Positions 45,845-55,233 of a DNA stretch of 64,000 nucleotides are shown one piece after another. Every line of letters begins with the position of its first letter. Positions within the stretch are counted from its first letter, which is position 1. The translations under genes and the position numbers were made by a program. The notes under the pieces were generated by a model that worked only from the letters and a program-made list of their open reading frames with translations, searched no databases and was not told the origin of the DNA. This DNA comes from Woeseiaceae bacterium (GTDB taxonomy: Bacteria > Pseudomonadota > Gammaproteobacteria > Steroidobacterales > Woeseiaceae): the NCBI GenBank assembly GCA_024640315.1, contig JAHEFF010000007.1, positions 32,894 through 96,893 on the forward strand, read 5' to 3'.

Positions 45845-46099
45845 ACTTTGATTCCCCCGACGGAATGTAAGTGTTTGTCGTCCGTAGAAATACGTATTCG
45901 ACGATTATCTAAATCTATTGCAGTTTGGCCGGGACTACAAGCGTCAGGCAGGCGTACCAAGGGATTGTTACAATTTGTGGTAAAAATGACACACGTGATC
46001 GTCGCCATTGGTCAGGAACTGACTTGTTCTGCTCGTATCTGCGACGAACCCCTTACCTAAGAAACATTTGGGAAACGCCCGGTAATCAACGGTTTAGGA

Positions 46100-48133
46100 T
46101 TATGTTCCGTCATTGCCCGCAGTTACTTGGGCTTTTTCAACGAGTTCTCGCGGTTGGTCGGCGCTTGATAGATGTTTAAGTAATGGTTCCAGAATATGAA
46201 CCAAATCACCGATGTAGGGCTCATAGTTGCGCCACAGGTTGACCGAGCTCGAGTAAATAGGCCGTCGAACCTGCTCCGAGCTTGCAGTTTTCACGGCCCG
46301 CTCTGTTTCGTGGAATCGCAGGCAGGCGTCTTCGAACGGCAGGCCACAGAAATCCAGAATCCGCCGAACCTGGCTGTCGAGATCGGCGACCACCTGCTCG
46401 TACTGCACATCGAGTACAAAGCCAGGCAACGTCTCGTGCCAGTGATCCATCAGGCGCTGGTATTGCAGGTAATACTCCGCCAGTTCGGTCATGTCGTACG
46501 TAAAAGGCTGCCCGCTGGCGAAGAGTTGTTTGAATGATCCGAAACAACTGTCCAATGGATGGCGGCGCGCGTTGATAATCTTCGTGTTTGGCAAAGCAAG
46601 TTTGAGAATGCCTGCATAAATAAAGTTGTTCGGATTTTTGTCTACGAAGTACGGCGCGCCACTCCGGAAAATTTCAGTTCGCCGCAAGTACTCCGCACCA
46701 ATCGCGCGCCAGTCGTCGATCCCGATATCGGCCAGGGCCTCGGGGAAACGCGAACGTTGTTTAGTCTGTCTTCGTACTGACTGAACCGCGCGCGACAAGT
46801 CGCCAAGTTCGTGAGTGCCATCAACCAGGCTGTGACTGGCGAGTATTTGTTCAATCAGCGTGGAGCCGGAGCGCGGCAGACCGACAACCAGAATCGGCGT
46901 AGTCCCGGCTTGCTCGACGCCCTTGTTCCTGGCAATGAAATCGGCACTGAACAGCTCGATCAGCCGGTCGTGGGTTCCTTCTGTTTCGACCGGATCGTAG
47001 GATTCGAGCGGACGACGTGCTTCGTTGCACTTCTCGAAGTTGGTGAACGCCTGGGCGTAATCCTTGCGCGCCTCGAATTCCAGACCGAGCGCGTTGTGCA
47101 ACTGAGCCCGGCTTTCCGCGGGCAAGCCGCCCCTTCCAAGCAATGCCTGCATGGCCGCAACTTCCGAGTCCTCGAATCGAAAGGTCTTGAGATTGGCAAG
47201 ACTCCAGTACGCTTCCGCATGGTCGGGTTTGACTTCGATGGCTCGGCGGTAACTGGCAATCGCCTCGTCCTGACGTCCTATGGTCTTCTGGTGGTGCGCC
47301 ATGCCACAAATTGCGCCAGCTTTATCGGGCGCCATTGCCAGCGCCGCCTCATAGGCTTCAATAGCTTCCTCATGTTGGCCGGTCATGCCGATGGCACTTG
47401 CAAAGACCATGTGCGATTCGGCGTTGTCCGGCGCCAGTCGCATGACCTGCCTGGCGCTTGCCAGGGAATCGTCCAGCTTGTCCTGCTCTCTTTGCACGTT
47501 GACGAGATCCACCCAGGCACGGGTATAGTCGGGTGCATTCGAGAGCACGTGTTTCAGGAATACTTCAGCATCCCGGAACCGCTTGTTTTTCGCTGCAATA
47601 CCGGCAAGCAGCCTGCCTGCCTCGATGTGCTTCGGGTCCTTTTTGAGGATGTCCCGGTAGATCATCTCCGCCGCTTGCGGATCCCCGGATTTTTCCCGCT
47701 CGCGGGCTTTTTTCACCTCCTTTTCATAAGGCATGCGCCCGGGGGTGGCGGCATTCACCGATTCACTGGCGATGCCACGTTCGAGCCGCTTTGCGTAATC
47801 GATTTTTTCGTGGGTGACCGTTCGAGTCGGATCGAGGCGCATTGCCGTCTCAAAGGCTGTCCGGGCAGTGGCGATTTTTCCCTGCACGAGCAGCAAGTCC
47901 CCGAGCGTCTCATGGGCCAACGGGAAATCGGGAAACAGCTGAATGGCCTCCTCGATATGTTTTTCCGCTACGCTGAAGTTCCGCAAAGCGATGTTCGCCC
48001 TGGCCGACAGACAGAGAAAATTTGCGTCGCCCGGAAACAGTTTCAGACTCTGGTCGCTAAGTTCAGCAGCTGCCTGCACGTTGCCCGAGCGAAGCTCTCT
48101 GAGCGCTGCGTCGAATTGTGATTTTTGATCCAC
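46100..48133 (-). CDS. TPR-sulfotransferase fusion protein, copy A
   Basis: A 677-residue protein. Residues 1 to about 390 are tetratricopeptide repeats (for example AEKHIEEAIQLFPDFPLAHE and SYRRAIEVKPDHAEAY). The C-terminal domain is a PAPS-dependent sulfotransferase: 5'-phosphosulfate loop GLPRSGSTLIEQIL near residue 415 and 3'-phosphate-binding motif NARRHPLDSCFGSF. The start is a GTG. A homologue lies on the other side of the MetF-like gene in divergent orientation. The sulfate acceptor is unknown; a polysaccharide, lipid or tyrosine are candidates. Confidence 0.9.
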   Translation of the reverse strand: MDQKSQFDAALRELRSGNVQAAAELSDQSLKLFPGDANFLCLSARANIALRNFSVAEKHIEEAIQLFPDFPLAHETLGDLLLVQGKIATARTAFETAMRLDPTRTVTHEKIDYAKRLERGIASESVNAATPGRMPYEKEVKKAREREKSGDPQAAEMIYRDILKKDPKHIEAGRLLAGIAAKNKRFRDAEVFLKHVLSNAPDYTRAWVDLVNVQREQDKLDDSLASARQVMRLAPDNAESHMVFASAIGMTGQHEEAIEAYEAALAMAPDKAGAICGMAHHQKTIGRQDEAIASYRRAIEVKPDHAEAYWSLANLKTFRFEDSEVAAMQALLGRGGLPAESRAQLHNALGLEFEARKDYAQAFTNFEKCNEARRPLESYDPVETEGTHDRLIELFSADFIARNKGVEQAGTTPILVVGLPRSGSTLIEQILASHSLVDGTHELGDLSRAVQSVRRQTKQRSRFPEALADIGIDDWRAIGAEYLRRTEIFRSGAPYFVDKNPNNFIYAGILKLALPNTKIINARRHPLDSCFGSFKQLFASGQPFTYDMTELAEYYLQYQRLMDHWHETLPGFVLDVQYEQVVADLDSQVRRILDFCGLPFEDACLRFHETERAVKTASSEQVRRPIYSSSVNLWRNYEPYIGDLVHILEPLLKHLSSADQPRELVEKAQVTAGNDGT

Positions 48134-48235
48134 GACGGAAGTTCACCACAGGCGCGCCGTTAGTGCCAGACTAACCTTGTACCCGCTTTGTGAAGGCATT
48201 ACCTTTGCAGTCCCTGTCGATCTGGCGGAAGTTTG

Positions 48236-49114
48236 TTGAAGACCTTTAAAGACGCTGTGCATAACAAGGATTTCGCGATTTCAGCGGAAATCTTCCTGCG
48301 CCCGGAAACCGATGCGGAGTCCCTGCGTATCCAGACGGACATATTGAAGGATTCGGTTGACGGAATCCTCCTGACCGACAATCAATTCGGCCAGTTGCAC
48401 CTCTCGACGATCGCCGCGGCCAGCATCTTGCTGAACAATGACGTTGATCCCATTGTTCAGCTGACAAGCCGCAATCGAAACCGAATCGCGTTATTGAGCG
48501 ACTTGCTGGGCGCGGGCGCGCTCGGCGTAACCAGTTTGTTGCTCGTCGCCGGCGAGCGCGCACCGGAGAAACTCAAGCCACGGCCGAAGCCCGTCCTCGA
48601 TCTGAGCGCCATTGACCTGATTCGCACAGCCGGCACGTTGAAAACGGACGAGAAGCTCAACAGGAATCCCGACTTCCTGATAGGTGGCGTGGTGACGCCC
48701 GTATTGCCGAGACCGAACTGGAAGGCCAAGCATTTCAGAGACAAGGTGGATGCCGGCGCACAATTTATGCAGACCCATATCTGCATGGATGTTGCTCTCC
48801 TGGGCCGTTATCTCAGACACCTTGTTGCGAACAAACTGATCCGGCGAACCAGTGTCATTGGTTCCGTCGCGGTTCTTGGCGGGGCGGAGGATGCAGTGTG
48901 GCTCCGTGATAACCGGCCCAACGTGATGCTGCCTGACGGGATTGTCGAGCGCCTCGAAAGCGCTGCCGATCCGCGGGCAGAAGGTATCCGGATTTGCGCC
49001 GAGACGATCCGCGAAATGAGAGAAATACCGGGCCTGGTCGGCGTGAATATTATGGCGGCCCGCGACCTGGCCGCCATTCCGGAAACTTTGCGCGCGGCCG
49101 GCTTGTATGACTGA
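48236..49114 (+). CDS. methylenetetrahydrofolate reductase-like protein
   Basis: A 292-residue FAD-dependent MetF-fold protein starting at a TTG; no ATG or GTG start fits, and GGAAG lies just upstream. The family glutamate is in ISAEIFLRP and the FAD/folate barrel segment is LTSRNRNRIALLSDLLGAGALG. At the position of MetF Asp120 (usually GD) the sequence reads VAGERAP, so Asp is replaced by Glu. It may be a divergent reductase working on another C1 carrier. It overlaps the downstream TPR-sulfotransferase by 8 bases (ATGACTGA). Confidence 0.8.
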   Translation: MKTFKDAVHNKDFAISAEIFLRPETDAESLRIQTDILKDSVDGILLTDNQFGQLHLSTIAAASILLNNDVDPIVQLTSRNRNRIALLSDLLGAGALGVTSLLLVAGERAPEKLKPRPKPVLDLSAIDLIRTAGTLKTDEKLNRNPDFLIGGVVTPVLPRPNWKAKHFRDKVDAGAQFMQTHICMDVALLGRYLRHLVANKLIRRTSVIGSVAVLGGAEDAVWLRDNRPNVMLPDGIVERLESAADPRAEGIRICAETIREMREIPGLVGVNIMAARDLAAIPETLRAAGLYD

Positions 49115-51077
49115 TGATCTCCGGAAAAACTTGGACGACATCGTTGCGTTGATCGACGACGAACGAGTGGATGAGGCCGAGTCAGCTTGCCGTGATGAAC
49201 TTCAGGCCCGACCGGATGACGTTAATCTGGTTGGCATGTTAGGCGCGATTCTGATGAGGAAGGGGGAGTTCGACGCGGCCGAAGGGTACCTGCGTCGCGC
49301 GATTGAGATCGAACCTGGATTTGCGAGGCCCCATCAGGATCTTGGTGCGCTGCACCTCGCGCGCGATGAAGCTGGAGCAGCCATTCCACATTTCAGGAAA
49401 GCGATGGCATTCAATCCGCGGGATCCGGCGGTGATTCGTGGCCTGGTCGCGGCTCTGGCGCGCGCTGGCCGTGAAGACGAGGCAGATGAAGTGCGCCTCG
49501 AATTCATGCAGGAGTTGCCCACAGATCAACTTCTCATCGAGGCGGAGGCACTTTGCAGGAAAGGAGAGAGCATCGAGGCCGAGCAGATTTGCGATGTTGT
49601 TCTCAGGCGGGAACCCGAGAGTGTTGGCGCATTGCGCGTACTGGCGATGGCGGCAACTGCAGACAAGCGTTACGTCATTGCGGAAGCTTACCTGAAGCGC
49701 ATTGCCAGGCTGGCGCCGCAAGATGCGGTTGCCCAGATCGATCTTGGCAAATTCCTGCACGAGCGGGGCCGCTACCTTGAGGCCATTGGACAACTGCAAA
49801 CGGCTGCGCATTTGTCGCCGGACAACCCGGAAATTCAGCTGCTGCTGGGCAATTTACTCGGCACTGTCGGCCAAACCGAAGAGGCACTGCAGGCCTACGA
49901 GAAATGTCTCCAGCACAATCCCGATGAGCCTGCCGCGCTGACTGGCTGCGGCCACGTGCTGCGGATTCTGGGAAGACAGGATGAAGCGCAGTCTTGTTAC
50001 AAGCGTTGTGTCGAGGTTTGCCCGGAATTTGGCACCGCCTGGTGGCACCTGGCGAGCCTGCATCGCTTCTCGGCCAGTGACGATGAGGTGGCAACGATGC
50101 GTGCCGAGCTGGACAGTGACGAGCTGTCACCGGAATCGGCGGTGGGCTTTCATTTTGCGCTGGGCAGGGCCTGTGAGAAGCGCAACGACTTCGAAGCGGC
50201 GTGGAAGCACTATTCCCTGGGCAATGCCGGCAAACGTGCGCTTATCAAATTCGATCCGGTGAGAGCAGAGCTCGAACAGACCTGGATCAAAGAGACATTC
50301 ACGACAGAGTTCCTTTCCAGCAGGTCTGCGCAGACGGCCACCGAGGTGACGCCCGTGTTTGTGCTTGGCATGCCTCGCTCAGGTTCGACGCTCGTTGAGC
50401 AAATACTCGCAAGCCACAGCCAGATCGAAGGTACCGGAGAGCTTCCATACATTATTACCATGGTGAACAGCATGGTCGCCGAAAAGGCCGGGAGTCTTCA
50501 TTACACAGAGCTGGTCGGCAAGCAGGATAACGACGCGCTGACTCGCCTTGGCAGCAGCTACCTCAATAGTGCCCGGGCGCATTGCAAGGAGGGCACGCCG
50601 TTCTTCACGGACAAGATGCCGGCCAATTTTTCTCACGTCGGCTTTATTCGCCTGATTCTGCCGCATGCAAAAATCATTGATGCGCGGCGCGACCCGATGG
50701 CGACCTGCGTGGCCAACTATCGGCAACTGTTCGCGCAAGGAAAGAACCAGACCTACGATCTGCTCGAGCTGGCCGAGTTTTACCTGCAGTACGTCAGCAT
50801 GATGGAGCACTGGGATGCCGTATTGCCCGGCGCAGTGCTGCGAGTTCAATACGAAGATGTCGTCGCTGACCTCGACACCCAGGTTCGGCGGATGCTCGAG
50901 TTTTGCGGCCTTCCTTTCGAAGAGGCCTGCGTCAACTATTACAAGAGCGCCCGCCCGGTAAACACCGCAAGCTCCGAACAGGTTCGGGAACCGATCTACG
51001 ACTCAGCCGTCGAGTTTTGGAAGCACTACGAGTCACAGCTCGGCGAACTCAGGGAAGTCCTCGCCCCCATCCTCTAG
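49107..51077 (+). CDS. TPR-sulfotransferase fusion protein, copy B
   Basis: A 656-residue paralogue of copy A, with TPR units in the first 380 residues and a C-terminal sulfotransferase (GMPRSGSTLVEQILASHS; DARRDPMATCVANYRQLF). The two copies match most closely in the catalytic part (LELAEFYLQY, VRRMLEFCGLPFEEAC, NTASSEQVR) and diverge in the TPR part, suggesting the same chemistry with different partners. Translation is coupled to the MetF-like gene upstream. A hydroxylase-type gene converges on its 3' end. Confidence 0.9.
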   Translation: MTDDLRKNLDDIVALIDDERVDEAESACRDELQARPDDVNLVGMLGAILMRKGEFDAAEGYLRRAIEIEPGFARPHQDLGALHLARDEAGAAIPHFRKAMAFNPRDPAVIRGLVAALARAGREDEADEVRLEFMQELPTDQLLIEAEALCRKGESIEAEQICDVVLRREPESVGALRVLAMAATADKRYVIAEAYLKRIARLAPQDAVAQIDLGKFLHERGRYLEAIGQLQTAAHLSPDNPEIQLLLGNLLGTVGQTEEALQAYEKCLQHNPDEPAALTGCGHVLRILGRQDEAQSCYKRCVEVCPEFGTAWWHLASLHRFSASDDEVATMRAELDSDELSPESAVGFHFALGRACEKRNDFEAAWKHYSLGNAGKRALIKFDPVRAELEQTWIKETFTTEFLSSRSAQTATEVTPVFVLGMPRSGSTLVEQILASHSQIEGTGELPYIITMVNSMVAEKAGSLHYTELVGKQDNDALTRLGSSYLNSARAHCKEGTPFFTDKMPANFSHVGFIRLILPHAKIIDARRDPMATCVANYRQLFAQGKNQTYDLLELAEFYLQYVSMMEHWDAVLPGAVLRVQYEDVVADLDTQVRRMLEFCGLPFEEACVNYYKSARPVNTASSEQVREPIYDSAVEFWKHYESQLGELREVLAPIL

Positions 51078-51099
51078 CCACGCGCCGGGGTGGTCGGTT

Positions 51100-51669
51100 T
51101 TACGCTGCGGAAAGCGCAGCGATCTGGTCGGGGGGCACGTAGTCGAAGATGAAGGTGATGCGGTCCTCGGTACCCTTGTTCATAACCGAGTGATTCAACT
51201 GGTTGTTGATTTCGTAGGCCTCGCCGACTTTGAACTGGTAAGGGCGGCCGTCAATCATGAAGCGCACGCGCGGATTGGTCGTGATGGGTATGTGGATACG
51301 ATGGCCGACATGGAAAGACGGATGTTTATCCACGTGCGGGTTGATGAGTCCGCCGGCCAGGAGCTTGGCGGCCATGGCGCGAATGACCGTGCCGCCCGGC
51401 GGATAAAACTTCCGGATGATCTCGTTCATGATCGGCAGGGCCACATCGGAAATTCGTTTCCAGCCAGGCTCCTGGCTGACGACGAGATCCGGCCATTTGT
51501 CGAGGTCGACGAACAGTACGACGATTGATTCCGTGGCGTGGTGAACTTCGAATTCTTCCTGCCGATACTTATCCTCTTTCCACGCAATCTCCTCCTGCGC
51601 GAGGATCTTCTCGCGGAGTTCCGTGGTGTCGATCGGGCCAAGGTTTCGTAGCGGTGTGTCAATGTTCAT
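51100..51669 (-). CDS. aspartyl/asparaginyl beta-hydroxylase-domain protein
   Basis: A 189-residue protein with the 2-oxoglutarate/Fe(II) fold of the Asp/Asn beta-hydroxylase family. The metal-site region is INPHVDKHPSFHVGHRIHIPI, giving the HxD pair and the arginine motif, and the distal histidine is in NQLNHSVMN. Bacterial relatives hydroxylate peptides, free amino acids or lipid head groups. It has no signal peptide and converges with the TPR-sulfotransferase gene. The PQQ dehydrogenase gene ends 15 bases upstream of its start region on the same strand. Confidence 0.85.
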   Translation of the reverse strand: MNIDTPLRNLGPIDTTELREKILAQEEIAWKEDKYRQEEFEVHHATESIVVLFVDLDKWPDLVVSQEPGWKRISDVALPIMNEIIRKFYPPGGTVIRAMAAKLLAGGLINPHVDKHPSFHVGHRIHIPITTNPRVRFMIDGRPYQFKVGEAYEINNQLNHSVMNKGTEDRITFIFDYVPPDQIAALSAA

Positions 51670-51684
51670 AAGCGAAATTATAGA

Positions 51685-53739
51685 TTACTGTTTAGCTCGA
51701 ATATCTTCAGAAAGCGACAAAATATATTTTCTTATCGCCTCCGATTCCTCGATTTCAATGTCCACGGCGGGCATGCCGTTTGCGGCCCTTGCGCCACCCA
51801 CCACGATGCCATGCCAGGTGGCATGAGTCTCTTCGTTAGCATACCGAAGATCCGGTACCGAACCGCCAAACCGCGATACGCCATCCGCGCCGTGGCAGCC
51901 GTAGCAGGACTTCCCGTAGATTGCCTGACCCTTGGCGATTTCCTCTGCGGTTGCTTCGAGAGCAGGCTGGTCGGGTAGCGGCGGGTAGCCAGCGCCGGGA
52001 TCCGGCATGTCTGCCTTGCCGCCGAGCGAGAACGCCATCATCCTGACCGGCCCCTTGACCTCCCTTGCAGCGTGCATGGCCGGGTAGCGGTATTGCAAAC
52101 CCCCCGCGACGCCGATGGGAATCAGCACATACTGTTGACCATCGATCGAATAACTGGCGGGTGCCGCATTGATCGCCGAGCCCGTCTGTACCGACCAGAG
52201 CTCCGTTCCCGTGTCGGCTGCATAGGCAACGAACTCCCCTTGTGCGTTGCCCTGGAAGACGAGGTTGCCCCCGGTTGCCATCAGTCCGCCGTTATACGGC
52301 AGGTCATGGTCGACAGACCAGCGAATGCTCTGCGTTGCCGGATCGAACGCGACAAGCTTGCCCGGGGCGTGTCGTTTTCCGTCGACCTCGGTGAGCATGA
52401 CGACATCTTCGCTGTTGCCCGCGTTGTCGATTTCTGTTGGCAGATCGACGACCGGAATGTAGGAGAGTCCCAGTGCCGGATGAAACGCCATCGGGTTCCA
52501 TGTGTGGGCGCCCCAGAAATTCGGCCAGAAAAGCACCTTCTCGCCGTCCCCTGCGTTCCAGTATTCGCCGGAAGGGTCATAGACCGGCCGGCCTGTTTCC
52601 ATATTGATGTGCGTGGCCCAGTTGACCTTCGCGTATTTGCCGGCGGTCAGGAGCTCGCCGGTGTGCCGGTCGAGCGCATAGTGGAAACCGTTCTTGGGTG
52701 CGATCAGAACCGTCTCGCGGTCTTTGTCGCCAATACGAAGGTCGGCGAGAATGATGTTCATCGTGGCGTTGAAGTCCCAGCTGTCTTTATCCACGGTCTG
52801 GTAATGCCAGTTGTACTCGCCGGTTTCAGCATTGACAGCAACGATCGAAGACAGGAAGAGATTGTCGCCGCCATCCGGGCTGCGGCTGGCGTAGTCATAA
52901 CGCGCGGAACCAGCGGTGCCGAAAAACAGCTGGTTGGATACCGGGTCGTAGGTCATTTCGTTCCAGCTGTGGCCACCGCCGCCAACAGTTGCCAGCGTGT
53001 CGCCAGACCATGTTTTCGCCGCCATCTTCAGCGCGGGCGTATCGTTTTCCTCGGGGATGTGGCTCGGGACAATATAAAAGCGCCAGAGCAAGCTACCCGT
53101 CTTTGCGTCGTAGGCCGAGACGTAACCGCGGCCGTTTTCTTCCGATTCGGATCCGGCGTTGCCGACGAAAACCTTGCCGCCGCCAACATAAGGCGAATCC
53201 GAGATGGAGAAACCGTTGGCGACTTCGCAGGTTTGTTTCTCCCATTGCTGCCGCCCGGTTTCTGCATCTATGGAGATCAGGCGGCAGTCCGCGGTGGTGG
53301 CATAGACGCTGCCATCCCACACGGCCACACCACGGTTTGCGCGAGAGATCCAGGACAGCCAGGGCATCTCCGTGAAGTGCTTCTTGACGTCGGATTCGTA
53401 GGTCCAGAGCAACTTGCCCGTTGCGGCATCAATGGCGACCACTTTCGAGTAGGCACCGCCAATATAGATGACGCCGTCAACCACAATGGGCGTCGTCGGC
53501 GTGCCGTCGGGAATCGGCAGTTCCATTGACCATGCCAGTGAAAGCCTGTCGACATTTCCGGCATTAACCTGTGACAGAGGCGAGAAATGTTCACCACGAA
53601 AGCTCCCGCCCTTAAGGAACCAGTTTTCGCCACCGGCTGATTCGGCCAGCACGCGCTCATTGGTTACCTTGCCGGCAGCGTGGGCGCCCGCAGTGGCGAA
53701 GCACGCAATCAGAATAATGCTCAGGACGCGAAGCGGCAT
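51685..53739 (-). CDS. PQQ-dependent quinohemoprotein dehydrogenase (alcohol dehydrogenase family)
   Basis: Periplasmic oxidoreductase of 684 residues with a signal peptide (cleavage near AHAAGK). An eight-bladed propeller holds PQQ (W-motif repeats such as DAATGKLLW, DAKTGSLLW, NAETGEYNW and DPATQSIRW). A C-terminal cytochrome c domain binds haem at CYGCH (612-616) with a likely axial Met in NGMPAV. The vicinal Cys-Cys pair that usually precedes the NRG motif is not seen (WISRANRGVAVW). The ATG has GGGGA six bases upstream; longer in-frame starts lack a signal peptide. Substrate unknown, probably an alcohol or sugar. Confidence 0.9.
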   Translation of the reverse strand: MPLRVLSIILIACFATAGAHAAGKVTNERVLAESAGGENWFLKGGSFRGEHFSPLSQVNAGNVDRLSLAWSMELPIPDGTPTTPIVVDGVIYIGGAYSKVVAIDAATGKLLWTYESDVKKHFTEMPWLSWISRANRGVAVWDGSVYATTADCRLISIDAETGRQQWEKQTCEVANGFSISDSPYVGGGKVFVGNAGSESEENGRGYVSAYDAKTGSLLWRFYIVPSHIPEENDTPALKMAAKTWSGDTLATVGGGGHSWNEMTYDPVSNQLFFGTAGSARYDYASRSPDGGDNLFLSSIVAVNAETGEYNWHYQTVDKDSWDFNATMNIILADLRIGDKDRETVLIAPKNGFHYALDRHTGELLTAGKYAKVNWATHINMETGRPVYDPSGEYWNAGDGEKVLFWPNFWGAHTWNPMAFHPALGLSYIPVVDLPTEIDNAGNSEDVVMLTEVDGKRHAPGKLVAFDPATQSIRWSVDHDLPYNGGLMATGGNLVFQGNAQGEFVAYAADTGTELWSVQTGSAINAAPASYSIDGQQYVLIPIGVAGGLQYRYPAMHAAREVKGPVRMMAFSLGGKADMPDPGAGYPPLPDQPALEATAEEIAKGQAIYGKSCYGCHGADGVSRFGGSVPDLRYANEETHATWHGIVVGGARAANGMPAVDIEIEESEAIRKYILSLSEDIRAKQ

Positions 53740-53897
53740 AATTTTCCCCTTTTGATTTTGAGGGCTATTGTAGCGCCTGATGTCATGTGATCGAATGATT
53801 TGACGCATTTTTGTGCCACGCTTTGTCAAACCGTGGCGGACCAGGCAGGAATCCTGCCCGGACACGGCCTTGTAGACTGTTATTCACTGGAGCGCTC

Positions 53898-55202
53898 TTG
53901 TTTAGTCGAACTATATTCTTGTTGGTTGGGTGTTTCCTGTTCATCAACGCGCCTGCCCAGGAATCGGTGCCGGTCTCTGTGGACGAGATCATCGTCAATC
54001 ACGTTGACGAAGAAGCAGCGAGAGCCGTCTTGTTGCTGGAGAAATCAGTCAACATCAACAGCGGCTCAATGAATTTCGAAGGCGTCCGGGCGGTTGGCCG
54101 GTTGTTAGCGCCTGAATTCGAGGAGCTGGGGTTCAGAACGGAGTGGGTTGACGGTGCGCCCTTCGGCAGGGCGGGTCACCTGGTTGCTCATCGTGACGGC
54201 AGTGGCCCGCGAATTCTCCTGATAGGTCATCTCGACACAGTGTTTCCCGTTGACAGTCCCTTTCAGGAATTCGAAATTGTCGACGAACATTTTGCGCGAG
54301 GTCCCGGCACCACCGACATGAAGGGGGGTAACGTCATCATGATCCAGGCACTGCGCGCTTTGCGTGCCGCAGGCGTGCTGGACGACATCTCGGTCAGGGT
54401 GGTTCTGACGGGAGATGAAGAACTTTCAGGGAACCCCAAAAGCCTGAGAAGTGCCGCGCTGGTCGAAGGCGGCAAGTGGGCCGATTACGCAATCGGCTTT
54501 GAAGACGGTGACGGCAATCCGGAAACCGGCGTCATAGCCAGGCGCGGATCGTCGGGCTGGACGTTGTCGGTTAGCGGCAAAAGGGCGCATTCATCGCAGG
54601 TATTCCAGCCCGAATACGGTGATGGCGCCATTTACGAGGCGGCGAGGATCCTGCACACATTTCGTACCGAATTGTCGACCATGGAAAACCTGACCTTTAA
54701 CCCGGGACTGATCCTGGGGGGTACCGACGTTGAATATGATGTGGCAGCTAATCGCGGCACCGCGTTCGGCAAAGACAATGTGATTTCCGCAACGGTAACC
54801 GTGACCGGAGATATTCGGGCGGTGTCGTTGCAGCAATGGGAAGACGCCAAGCAGAAGATGCGCGAGATTGTTTCCGATCATCTTCCAATGACTGATGCGA
54901 CGATTGAATTTGACCAGGGCTACCCGCCAATGGCGCCATCTGAAGGCAACTATGCCTTGCTCGATATTTTCAGCACAGTGAGCCAGGAGCTTGGTTTTGG
55001 TGAGGTTCGGGCGGTCAATCCACGCAACGCAGGCGCTGCGGATATTTCCTTTGTTGCCAACGACGTTGAGATGGCAATGGACGGGGTGGGACTGATGGGT
55101 TCCGGCGGACACACGCTCGATGAAGTCGCTGACCTGCGCACCATGGGTCAGCAGACGAAACGAGTCGCGGTCCTGTTACATCGCCTGGCAGAGCTTCAGT
55201 AG
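53898..55202 (+). CDS. exported M20 family metallopeptidase
   Basis: Zinc exopeptidase or deacylase of 434 residues. A TTG start with GGAG five bases upstream gives a good signal peptide (cleavage near APAQE); an upstream ATG lacks both. Metal-site motifs are GHLDTVFP, GTTDMKGG, GDEELSG and a C-terminal histidine in GSGGHTLDE. A dimerisation domain lies in the middle (about 230-340). The type is carboxypeptidase G2-like, releasing C-terminal glutamate or similar residues. It is divergent from the PQQ dehydrogenase. Confidence 0.87.
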   Translation: MFSRTIFLLVGCFLFINAPAQESVPVSVDEIIVNHVDEEAARAVLLLEKSVNINSGSMNFEGVRAVGRLLAPEFEELGFRTEWVDGAPFGRAGHLVAHRDGSGPRILLIGHLDTVFPVDSPFQEFEIVDEHFARGPGTTDMKGGNVIMIQALRALRAAGVLDDISVRVVLTGDEELSGNPKSLRSAALVEGGKWADYAIGFEDGDGNPETGVIARRGSSGWTLSVSGKRAHSSQVFQPEYGDGAIYEAARILHTFRTELSTMENLTFNPGLILGGTDVEYDVAANRGTAFGKDNVISATVTVTGDIRAVSLQQWEDAKQKMREIVSDHLPMTDATIEFDQGYPPMAPSEGNYALLDIFSTVSQELGFGEVRAVNPRNAGAADISFVANDVEMAMDGVGLMGSGGHTLDEVADLRTMGQQTKRVAVLLHRLAELQ

Positions 55203-55233
55203 CAGCAGCCCGGGCCCGCTGCCCGAATCACCA

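Noticed and set aside
45845..46099. Small open frames or a clear promoter in the gap between the TonB receptor and TPR-sulfotransferase genes
   Set aside because: A GATAAT-like box can be found on the minus strand but without a matching -35, and the small frames have no ribosome site or conserved pattern.
46811..48121. 436-codon open frame on the plus strand
   Set aside because: It is the antisense of the TPR-sulfotransferase gene, has no recognisable motif and no ribosome binding site.
52072..53529. 485-codon open frame on the plus strand
   Set aside because: It is antisense to the PQQ dehydrogenase, which has all propeller and haem motifs.
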